The position numbers were made by a program, and so were the translations under genes. From contig CALAZZ010000230.1 in the NCBI GenBank assembly GCA_937926515.1, positions 1 to 13,440 of the forward strand: a stretch of 13,440 nucleotides of DNA. The letters are read 5' to 3'. This DNA comes from an uncultured Bacteroidales bacterium (GTDB lineage Bacteria; Bacteroidota; Bacteroidia; Bacteroidales; F082). Below the pieces are notes generated by a model. That model was given only the letters and a program-made list of their open reading frames with translations. It did not search any database and was not told the origin of the DNA. Below are positions 6,939 through 13,440 of the stretch, one piece after another (the first letter of the stretch is position 1; every line of letters starts with the position of its first letter).

Positions 6939-9914
6939 TTATTCCATTAATCTCTTTAGCCTTGCTTCATCAGACAGCTCAGAGGCGGAAACTGCCTTAT
7001 AAAACAAATCATGGATTTTGGTTCGAATATTCAACCGGCTGATTGCATTATTATCACTTTCGGGATACACCCGGTTCGAAATAAAGACTACAATCAGCTG
7101 GTTGGCCGGATCGGCCCATGCAAAGGTACCGGTGAATCCGGTATGCCCGAAACTTTGGGGCGATGAGGCTTCAGCGGGGGTTCGAAAGCGGGGTTTGTTA
7201 AGGGGAGGTTTGTCGAATCCGATCCCACGCCGGTTTTCGCGTTCAGTAAAATGGGCTGCAGTGAAATACCGAACTGTTTCGGGTTTGAAATACTGATGAC
7301 CGTACATTGTGCCTTCATTCAAAAGCATCTGCATGATCACAGCCACTTCAGCTGCATTTGAGAAAAGACCAGCATGACCACTAATGCCGCCCAGCATGGC
7401 AGCACCCTGATCATGTACATCACCATGCAGCAGCTGATGCCTGAAAATTCTATCATACTCAGTGGGTACGATCTCGTCCCTGTCAAGCTGGTTCAATGGT
7501 TGAAAAAGCATGCGCCCCAAACCCAATGGTTGATAAAAATTCTCAGCCAGATATACCTCAAACGGTTGATTTGTAATCATTTCTACCAACTGTGGAATGA
7601 AATAAAACCCCATATCACTATAGCGATATTCTTTTTTCTTAAGCTCTGACTCTGCAATGGCCGAATAGATTACATATTTGTAGTCGCGATGAATATACAT
7701 GCTGTCGGCCACCCGGTATGGATGGGTAGCAGACATCTCCTTAGCGTAAATGTTGGTGTCAGGGCCATTTTCGGTTAGAGTTTCCATAAAAAAAGGAATC
7801 CATCCATCAAATCCGGATTGGTGTGTCAGGATATCGATCAAGGAAATATTTGCCTTGTCGGTACCCTGCAGGAAAGGAAAATATTTTCCCAACCTATCTC
7901 CAAGTTGCAGCAATCCATCATCGTACAGTTTCATGATGGCCAGTGTAGTAGCCAGGATCTTTGTCAAAGATGCCAGGTCATACACATCATCGGCATTCAC
8001 GATTCGATCTCCTTCATAGGTATGCCTGCCAAAGGTTTTGTGGTAAAACACTTTTCCGTTTTGAGATGCAATTACCTGGCATCCGGGATAGGCTTTCCTG
8101 TTGATTCCATCCAGAATAAGCGAGTCAATTTGCTCAATGACCTTTTCATTGATGATCAAATGTGTTTCTTCCTGCTGAGGTTCAATTGTTGTGATCAGGC
8201 CACTACCCAGCTTAAATGATCCGGAGGCCGTAACAGGCAGTTTGCCCCTGGCAGCCAGTTTACCAGCGATAATACCAGCAGCAGCACGCTCGGACTCTGC
8301 ACGGTCCTGATAGGCAACCAGGATTGATTTAAAATCATTAGGACTGTCGAAAAAATCAAGGGCGTATGGTGAGGCGAATAAACTAAGTACCACATCATGG
8401 TTTGGAATGATCTTGTTGACAAATTGGATCACTTCTTCAGAAATGCCAAATTTTCGATTTGCAAGAATATTTGTATTCTGCAGGCTCAGGATAATAAGAT
8501 CAAAATCATTCAACTGATCTTCAATAACCTGAAACTGTTCAGGAGAAGGATTCCGTGGTAAGTACAAATCAGTTGTTGCAAGTCCATAGCTGCTGAGTGC
8601 CTTTTGAAAATCAGTGATTCGATCATAGCCTATTGACAAGCTGGCAATACTTATTGTATCCTCACGCTTAAGCGGGATGATTTGGTTTTCATTTTTCAAC
8701 AAAGTCATGGATTCTTCAAACAAAGTCTCCACCAAACGCCGGTATTCGGGCCTGTTGAGGTCAGCCAACAGGTTCTCGGGAAATGCAGGTCTGTATTGGT
8801 TCAGGCCTACCCGAAACTTCCACCGCAGCACTTTGCGACAACTTTCTTCGATACGGCTCATATCCAGGCTACCCTCTTCTATGGCAGCACGAATGGTACT
8901 GATGGCCAATGGGACATTTTCAGGCAATAGCAAAATATCATTGCCTGCTGCCAGGGCTTTCAGTTCGATCATACCGGCAGGATGATAGTCTGTAACGCCT
9001 TTCATATCCAATGCATCGGTAACAACGAGGCCGGCAAACCCCATTTCTTCTTTTAATAGCTTGGTCACTACATTTTCAGATAATGACACAGCCAATCCTT
9101 TTTCCTTTTCATAAGCAGGCATATAGAGATGCGCAATCATCATCCCTCCCACCCCCAGTTCGATCAGGCTCTGAAATGGATACAATTCGTTTTTTTCAAG
9201 ATGTCTTTTTTTGTGCGTGATCTCGGGCAGTGTAAGATGAGAATCCTGGTAAGTGTCGCCGTGGCCTGGAAAATGTTTGGCTGTGGCGATGATGCCTTTT
9301 TGCTGAAGTGCATTGGCATAAGCCCATCCCTTTTGCAATACCAGCTCAGGATCCTCACCAAAGGAACGCATCCCGATCACCGGATTTTTTGGATTGTTGT
9401 TGATATCTACCACCGGGGCAAAATTCATGTGTATGCCCATACGTTTACACTGCTCCGCAATCTGTTGACCCATCAAGCCTATCAACCGGTTATTTTCGAT
9501 GGCACCGAGCGTCATCTGCAGCGGATACGAAACAGTGCCTTCGAGCCGCATGGCCAAGCCCCATTCAGCATCAATGGAAATCAGCAAAGGTGTTTTTGAA
9601 AGCTGTTGCCAGCGATTGGTCTGAACCAGTTGTTCCCCTGGCTTGCCTCTGAAAAAGGTTACGCCTCCGATATTGTAATGCCTGATATAGTCTTCAATGC
9701 GGCTATCGTAGGGTTGATTGGGCTGGTTGGCGCGCACCACGAGCAATTGCGCGATACGTTCTTCAATGGTAAGGCTATGGTAAACCGAATCCACCCAGCG
9801 TGATTCCACATCCGTTACATTCAATACATTGTTCTGAGCATGCAGGCTGGTAGAAAATAAAGTAAGGTGTAATAAAAGTAATGCCTTTACAATAATGATT
9901 TCATACCTGCACAT
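6939..9914 (-). CDS. Periplasmic GH3 (NagZ-like) hydrolase fused to a beta-lactamase-type serine hydrolase
   Basis: This is a 991-residue secreted fusion (the numbering here counts from an upstream GTG, so add 10). A signal peptide ends near STSLHAQ (31-37). A GH3 beta-N-acetylhexosaminidase barrel follows (about 50-385). It carries the NagZ signature KHFPGHG (223-229) with the Asp-x-His acid/base dyad D234/H236, and the nucleophile D310 in VVTDALDM. Next comes a GH3 C-terminal alpha/beta domain (about 410-585), as in the two-domain NagZ of Bacillus subtilis. Residues about 600-985 form a class C beta-lactamase/PBP4-like hydrolase with S659-x-x-K662, Y775-S-D777 in the Y-x-N position and H933-T-G. 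A role in cell-wall GlcNAc-MurNAc turnover is likely; the second domain may be an esterase or peptidase rather than a true lactamase. The ATG at 9914 is preferred because AAAGG lies four bases upstream and it gives a normal signal peptide. It follows parE by 45 bases. Confidence 0.9.
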   Translation of the reverse strand: MCRYEIIIVKALLLLHLTLFSTSLHAQNNVLNVTDVESRWVDSVYHSLTIEERIAQLLVVRANQPNQPYDSRIEDYIRHYNIGGVTFFRGKPGEQLVQTNRWQQLSKTPLLISIDAEWGLAMRLEGTVSYPLQMTLGAIENNRLIGLMGQQIAEQCKRMGIHMNFAPVVDINNNPKNPVIGMRSFGEDPELVLQKGWAYANALQQKGIIATAKHFPGHGDTYQDSHLTLPEITHKKRHLEKNELYPFQSLIELGVGGMMIAHLYMPAYEKEKGLAVSLSENVVTKLLKEEMGFAGLVVTDALDMKGVTDYHPAGMIELKALAAGNDILLLPENVPLAISTIRAAIEEGSLDMSRIEESCRKVLRWKFRVGLNQYRPAFPENLLADLNRPEYRRLVETLFEESMTLLKNENQIIPLKREDTISIASLSIGYDRITDFQKALSSYGLATTDLYLPRNPSPEQFQVIEDQLNDFDLIILSLQNTNILANRKFGISEEVIQFVNKIIPNHDVVLSLFASPYALDFFDSPNDFKSILVAYQDRAESERAAAGIIAGKLAARGKLPVTASGSFKLGSGLITTIEPQQEETHLIINEKVIEQIDSLILDGINRKAYPGCQVIASQNGKVFYHKTFGRHTYEGDRIVNADDVYDLASLTKILATTLAIMKLYDDGLLQLGDRLGKYFPFLQGTDKANISLIDILTHQSGFDGWIPFFMETLTENGPDTNIYAKEMSATHPYRVADSMYIHRDYKYVIYSAIAESELKKKEYRYSDMGFYFIPQLVEMITNQPFEVYLAENFYQPLGLGRMLFQPLNQLDRDEIVPTEYDRIFRHQLLHGDVHDQGAAMLGGISGHAGLFSNAAEVAVIMQMLLNEGTMYGHQYFKPETVRYFTAAHFTERENRRGIGFDKPPLNKPRFRTPAEASSPQSFGHTGFTGTFAWADPANQLIVVFISNRVYPESDNNAISRLNIRTKIHDLFYKAVSASELSDEARLKRLME

Positions 9915-9918
9915 TCTA

Positions 9919-9923
9919 CCTTT
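9919..9923 (-). promoter_or_regulatory. Ribosome-binding site choosing the GH3 fusion start
   Basis: AAAGG on the minus strand lies four bases before the ATG at 9914. It favours this start over the in-frame GTG at 9944, which would add ten residues (MSGALLKKGR) and lengthen the n-region of the signal peptide unusually. The GTG has only a weak AAGAG upstream and cannot be excluded. Confidence 0.45.
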
Positions 9924-9959
9924 TTTTAAAAGAGCACCGCTCACAATTACTCTTGCATT

Positions 9960-11810
9960 TTAATTTAATGGAACCAGCTCATCATCAAATCTGAGATTTC
10001 GAATGATGAAACTTTGTCGTTCCGGTGTGTTTTTTCCCATATAAAAAGAGAGCATTTCGCCCAACGACATATCTCTTTTCAGAATTACAGGGTCTAGGCG
10101 CATAGTGGGTCCAATAAAGTGGCGAAACTCATCAGGCGAAATTTCACCAAGTCCTTTGAAGCGGGTTATCTCCGGATTGGCGCCTAGTTTTTTGAGGGCA
10201 TCCACGCGTTCTTCTTCCGAATAGCAATAAAGCGTTTCTTTTTTGTTACGCACCCTGAAAAGCGGGGTTTGTAAGATATATACATGACCTGTACGCACCA
10301 GATCGGGATAAAATTGCAGAAAAAAGGTAAGCAGCAGCAGGCGAATGTGCATGCCATCCACATCAGCATCAGTAGCAATTACAATATTGTTGTATCGAAG
10401 ATTTTCGATGGTCTCGTCAATATTGAGTGCTGCCTGGAGCAGGTTGAATTCTTCGTTTTCGTACACAATTTTCTTTGTCAACCCGTAGCAGTTCAACGGC
10501 TTTCCTTTCAGGCTAAATACAGCCTGTGTTTGCACATCGCGGCTTTTGGTGATGCTTCCCGAAGCGGAGTCACCCTCAGTGATAAACAAAGTGGTTTCGA
10601 GCTTTTTTTCGTGGTTATCCGTTAAATGCACCCGGCAGTCGCGCAATTTTTTGTTGTGAAGGCTGGCCTTTTTCACACTTTCACGCGCAAGCTTTTTGAT
10701 GTTGGCCATATCCTTGCGCTCTTTCTCACTCTGCATAATTTTACGCATCAGCGCTTCTGCCGTTTCGTGGTTCATATGGAGATAATTATCAAGATTGCGC
10801 TTGATGATGTCCCCTATATAATTACGAATGCTCTGCCCTCCGGGCTCGATCTGTTGCGATCCCAGCTTGGTTTTGGTTTGGGACTCGAATACCGGCTCCT
10901 GCACCTTGAGGCTTATGGCTGCCACAAGGGAATTGCGTATGTCAGCTGTGTCGTAATCCTTATTGTAGAATTCTCGAATGGTTTTCACAATAGCTTCCCT
11001 GAACGCAGCTTGATGGGTCCCGCCCTGTGTGGTATGCTGTCCATTTACAAACGAGTAATATTCCTCATTGTAAGTGTTGTTACTGTGGGTAAAAGCACAT
11101 TCAAAATCATCTTCGCGGATATGAATGATGGGATAAAGCCGGTTTTCGGGGCTTGCCATATTGCGTTCCAGCAAATCGAGCAAGCCGTTTTTGGCCTGGA
11201 ATTTCTGCCCGTTGAAAATGATCGTAAGGCCGTTGTTCAGGAATACATAGTTCCATAGCATCTCTTCGACATACTCAAAAATATAGCGGTAATTACCGAA
11301 GATATCTTCATCGGGTTCGAATGAAATAATGGTTCCCTGCCGGCTCTCATCAGGAGTGATAGGCACATCCAGCAGGACTTCGCCCTTGCTGTATTCCACA
11401 ATCTTGGTCTTCCCCTCACGTACCGATTGTGCCCTGAACCAGCTCGACATGGCATTCACCGCCTTGGATCCAACCCCATTGAGTCCTACCGCTTTTTTAA
11501 ATACCTTTGAGTCATATTTGGCACCTGTATTGATCTTACTCACACAATCGATCACCTTGCCCAGGGGCATGCCACGTCCATAGTCGCGCACCGTCACACG
11601 GCTTTCATTGATGGTGATCTCGATGGTCTTGCCATAGCCCATTACATATTCATCAATGGCGTTATCGATGATCTCTTTAAGAAGTACATAAATGCCATCA
11701 TCGTGTGAGGTGCCATCACCCAGCTTTCCAATATACATGCCCGGGCGCAGACGTATGTGTTCCTTCCAGTCAAGCGATCGGATGCTCTCTTCGGTATAGT
11801 TTTCTGACAT
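9960..11810 (-). CDS. parE: DNA topoisomerase IV subunit B
   Basis: A 616-residue type IIA topoisomerase ATPase subunit. The GHKL ATPase comes first: catalytic E46 and N50 in KEIIDNAIDE, D76 in RDYGRGMP (75-82), and the GLNGVGSKAVNA lid (109-120). The transducer domain has QTKTKLGSQQ (311-320). The TOPRIM domain follows with EGDSASGSITKSRD (412-425) and DADVDGMHIR (481-490), then the C-terminal RFKGLGEISPDEF. The TOPRIM form SASGSITKSRD and the segment CYGLTKKIVYENEEFNLLQ fit ParE of Bacteroidota rather than GyrB, which favours ParE, the decatenating enzyme paired with ParC. The short length without a GyrB insert also fits. The ATG at 11810 is the natural start. parC is not adjacent; the gene instead leads into the GH3 fusion and has its own promoter in the divergent region to the porin. 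Confidence 0.93.
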   Translation of the reverse strand: MSENYTEESIRSLDWKEHIRLRPGMYIGKLGDGTSHDDGIYVLLKEIIDNAIDEYVMGYGKTIEITINESRVTVRDYGRGMPLGKVIDCVSKINTGAKYDSKVFKKAVGLNGVGSKAVNAMSSWFRAQSVREGKTKIVEYSKGEVLLDVPITPDESRQGTIISFEPDEDIFGNYRYIFEYVEEMLWNYVFLNNGLTIIFNGQKFQAKNGLLDLLERNMASPENRLYPIIHIREDDFECAFTHSNNTYNEEYYSFVNGQHTTQGGTHQAAFREAIVKTIREFYNKDYDTADIRNSLVAAISLKVQEPVFESQTKTKLGSQQIEPGGQSIRNYIGDIIKRNLDNYLHMNHETAEALMRKIMQSEKERKDMANIKKLARESVKKASLHNKKLRDCRVHLTDNHEKKLETTLFITEGDSASGSITKSRDVQTQAVFSLKGKPLNCYGLTKKIVYENEEFNLLQAALNIDETIENLRYNNIVIATDADVDGMHIRLLLLTFFLQFYPDLVRTGHVYILQTPLFRVRNKKETLYCYSEEERVDALKKLGANPEITRFKGLGEISPDEFRHFIGPTMRLDPVILKRDMSLGEMLSFYMGKNTPERQSFIIRNLRFDDELVPLN

Positions 11811-11815
11811 TACTC

Positions 11816-11837
11816 TGACAAAATTTTGACAAAAATA
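11816..11837 (-). promoter_or_regulatory. parE promoter (-7 box) embedded in TGACAAAA repeats
   Basis: The minus strand reads TATTTTTG (11837-11830), an exact TAnnTTTG box, 19 bases before the parE ATG. A TTTG at 11857-11854 sits about 16 bases further upstream, near the distance expected of a -33 element. Two direct copies of TGACAAAA (11816-11823 and 11827-11834) are 11 bases apart. Between them they create the palindromes CAAAATTTTG and TTTTGACAAAA, overlapping the box and the expected start site. Confidence 0.5.
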
Positions 11838-11842
11838 ATGTT

Positions 11843-11857
11843 TTTGCCACTGGCAAA
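11843..11857. repeat. 15-base palindrome upstream of parE promoter
   Basis: TTTGCCA-C-TGGCAAA is a perfect 7+1+7 inverted repeat immediately upstream of the parE -7 box, and it includes the possible -33 TTTG. It could be an operator for a dimeric regulator. It is followed by CCGG-ACAGTG-CCGG (11858-11871). No regulator gene is nearby to pair with it. Confidence 0.45.
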
Positions 11858-12155
11858 CCGGACAGTGCCGGATAAGTTATGAGGTGGGAGTGGTTGATTA
11901 ATTTTTTGTGCCAACTGATACTGACTATGATGCTGCCTGTTGGTCTAAATCAGCACTCGTTTCATTGTAATTATATCTTTTATGTCATAAATATTACATT
12001 CAACAGGGACCAGAATTTCAGGTTTCCACTGTGTTCATCCATTTGAAATGACTAAATGATGAATTTTGAAGATGAATTGAAACCATCATTTCATGGAAAG
12101 AAGCATATTTATCGCTAAATCCATTTTCAACGTTTAATAAATCATATCCATTGAT

Positions 12156-12163
12156 TAGTTTTG
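12156..12163 (+). promoter_or_regulatory. Bacteroidota -7 promoter element for the porin gene
   Basis: TAGTTTTG is an exact TAnnTTTG box 20 bases before the ATG at 12184, giving a leader of about 14 bases. Because it lies inside the frame that would be translated from an upstream TTG at 12151, it argues for the ATG start. Confidence 0.5.
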
Positions 12164-12183
12164 TCGCAAATAAATTTGCCTTT

Positions 12184-13425
12184 ATGGAAACTGTTCACCG
12201 ATTCATTCTGATTTGTCTATTTATATGTACAACAGGCTTATATGCACAGTCGCAGTTTTATCTTAACGATCAGGATTCGATCGCTGTTGAGCGGCTGCGG
12301 AACTTTCCAAATATTGAGGTGGGAAAAGGGGTGTCCTTCATGCCTTTGGACAGTCTGTATAAACTCAATTTGCGGTTTCGTATGCAAAATAAGGCCTCAT
12401 TCCGGTTCAGTGATGAAGGTGAGGTAAGCAGTGAACTTATGGTCAGGCGATTACGATTACGATTCGAGGGCTTCGTGTATAGCCCTAAGCTTGCCTATGT
12501 GATCCAGCTCGGCTTTTCTGGAGCCGACAACAGTGGCCTTAGCGGTGTGGGTAACATGATACGTGATGCCATTATTTATTACATGCCTACCGATCGTTGG
12601 AGTTTTGGCTTTGGGCAAACAAAAATACCAGGGAACAGGGCAAGGTTGAATTCATCCAGTGCCTTGCAGTTCGTTGATCGGTCTATCACCAATTCCACTT
12701 TTAATCTCGACCGCGATTTTGGACTTTTCGCTACCTACAACAACCGGATGGCGGGGACTTTTGAATATGTTGCAAAAGCAGCTGTTACGAGTGGCGAAGG
12801 CAGAAATTTTCAGTTATCACCCAATGCCGGGCTTGCATATACCACCCGCTTGGAGCTTTTCCCTCTTGGTCGCTTCAAAAGCCTTGGTGATGTGTTCGAA
12901 GGTGATTTTGAAAGGGAAGAATCTCCAAAGCTCATGCTTGCAGCGGCCTACTCAACCAACAGGCAGGCCATTCGTGAAGCCGGCCAACGGGGCAGTTTAC
13001 TTCAAAACAACGAAACACGAGACATCAATTCCCTTTTTATCGACTTCATTTTCAAGTACAGAGGCTTTGCTTTTTACACAGATTATATGATGCGTATGGT
13101 GGATGACCCATTGCTTTTTTCAGACAACGAAATTTTTACTGACCAATACATTTTCGCCGGCCAAGGTATCAATCTGCAATCCAGCTTCATACTCAAAAGC
13201 AACTGGGAGTTTGCAACCCGCTATTCACAGGTCCGGGCTGATAAAAAAGTTGAGAATGTGGCTGATTATAAACATGAGGAGCAATACACAGCAGGCATCA
13301 CCAAATATGTGATTGGTCATTCCCTCAAATTTCAGTTTGATGTAAGCCGGCATGTACGGCAGTTGGTAACAGGCTCTGATAAATCCTTTTGGATGACTCG
13401 TTTTCAGGTGGAGCTGGGCATATAA
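12184..13425 (+). CDS. Outer-membrane porin, OprO/OprP-like family
   Basis: A 413-residue outer-membrane beta-barrel protein of the phosphate-selective porin O/P family as found in Bacteroidota. A signal peptide (METVHRFILICLFICTTGLYA) is predicted to be cut before QSQF. Family landmarks are LNLRFRMQNKASFRF, the arginine-rich VRRLRLRFEGFVYSPKLAYVIQ segment, GFGQTKIPGNRARLNSS, LQFVDRSITNSTFNLDRDFGL, AAVTSGEGRNF and the LFPLGRF...FEGDFEREESPKL region. It ends in alternating strands (FWMTRFQVELGI); the barrel is complete and of normal size. Family membership suggests general or anion-selective diffusion; phosphate specificity is not shown by this sequence and no pho genes are nearby. The ATG at 12184 is preferred to a TTG at 12151, since the promoter box lies between them and the ATG gives a normal signal peptide. 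It is probably monocistronic up to the window end. Confidence 0.88.
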   Translation: METVHRFILICLFICTTGLYAQSQFYLNDQDSIAVERLRNFPNIEVGKGVSFMPLDSLYKLNLRFRMQNKASFRFSDEGEVSSELMVRRLRLRFEGFVYSPKLAYVIQLGFSGADNSGLSGVGNMIRDAIIYYMPTDRWSFGFGQTKIPGNRARLNSSSALQFVDRSITNSTFNLDRDFGLFATYNNRMAGTFEYVAKAAVTSGEGRNFQLSPNAGLAYTTRLELFPLGRFKSLGDVFEGDFEREESPKLMLAAAYSTNRQAIREAGQRGSLLQNNETRDINSLFIDFIFKYRGFAFYTDYMMRMVDDPLLFSDNEIFTDQYIFAGQGINLQSSFILKSNWEFATRYSQVRADKKVENVADYKHEEQYTAGITKYVIGHSLKFQFDVSRHVRQLVTGSDKSFWMTRFQVELGI

Positions 13426-13440
13426 AATAAATTGGACTAA

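Larger units (their letters stand above)
11811..12183. other. Divergent intergenic region between parE and porin
   Basis: This 373-base stretch holds no credible gene. The parE-proximal end contains the parE promoter box and several short symmetric repeats. The middle (about 11890-12120) is AT-rich, with a CATTTGAAATG palindrome (12040-12050) and an 8-base inverted repeat, AAATGATG (12054-12061) with CATCATTT (12084-12091). The right end contains the porin promoter box. I see no rho-independent terminator, which fits a divergent promoter region. Confidence 0.7.

Noticed and set aside
9129..9599. 156-codon open frame on the plus strand inside the GH3 gene
   Set aside because: It is antisense to the conserved GH3 catalytic region and its translation shows no coherent domain.
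9915..9944. GTG start adding 10 residues to the GH3 fusion
   Set aside because: The ATG at 9914 has a better Shine-Dalgarno and gives a typical signal peptide; the GTG extension lengthens the n-region without any conserved feature. Not fully excluded.
10626..11258. 210-codon open frame on the plus strand inside parE
   Set aside because: It runs antisense to a strongly conserved topoisomerase gene, has no recognisable domain and no promoter or ribosome-binding site, so it is a shadow of parE codon use.
12151..12183. TTG start adding 11 residues to the porin
   Set aside because: The promoter box TAGTTTTG lies inside this stretch, so it would be upstream of or at the transcript start, and the ATG at 12184 gives a normal signal peptide.
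1..13440. Mobile elements, CRISPR arrays, tRNA/rRNA genes, toxin-antitoxin or defence modules
   Set aside because: I looked for transposase or integrase sequence, regularly spaced repeats, tRNA-like cloverleaves and small paired genes on both strands and found none. The window is nearly filled by intact conserved genes.

Overview
The window looks like ordinary chromosomal DNA from a member of the Bacteroidota (Bacteroidetes). Several independent signs agree. The first gene ends in a type IX secretion (T9SS) type A C-terminal sorting domain. The ParE has the Bacteroidota-style sequence. There is an OprO/P-family porin, and a periplasmic protein fusing a family 3 glycoside hydrolase to a beta-lactamase-type serine hydrolase. 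Six of the intergenic regions carry an exact TAnnTTTG element, the -7 box used by the Bacteroidota primary sigma factor, in the correct orientation. I cannot place the organism below phylum or class from this sequence.

Layout from left to right. Positions 3-710 (+) are the 3' end of a secreted T9SS cargo protein. It is followed, convergently, by a block of minus-strand genes: gcvT (glycine cleavage T protein, 791-1876), a TauE/SafE (TSUP) permease (2000-2788) and a membrane-anchored MutS-family ATPase (2887-4722). A small SAM-dependent methyltransferase (4769-5332, +) is divergent from the MutS-like gene. It converges on a translationally coupled minus-strand pair: an unrecognised five-helix membrane protein (5993-6829) and a rhomboid protease (5394-5996). 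Further right on the minus strand are the GH3/beta-lactamase fusion (6939-9914) and, upstream of it, parE (9960-11810). A 373-base divergent intergenic region separates parE from a plus-strand outer-membrane porin (12184-13425).

Functionally the block is a mix of housekeeping genes (one-carbon metabolism, chromosome decatenation) and envelope genes (porin, periplasmic hydrolase, rhomboid, exporter). Only two pairings look like real operons: unknown membrane protein plus rhomboid (4-base ATGA overlap with a strong Shine-Dalgarno sequence), and parE plus the GH3 fusion (45-base gap). The remaining genes mostly have their own promoter.

I found no mobile element, tRNA, rRNA, CRISPR array or defence locus, and no clear candidate for a wholly new system. 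The items most worth a second look are the unknown membrane protein coupled to the rhomboid, the membrane-anchored MutS-like ATPase, a probably leaderless methyltransferase mRNA, and the symmetric repeats at the parE promoter.
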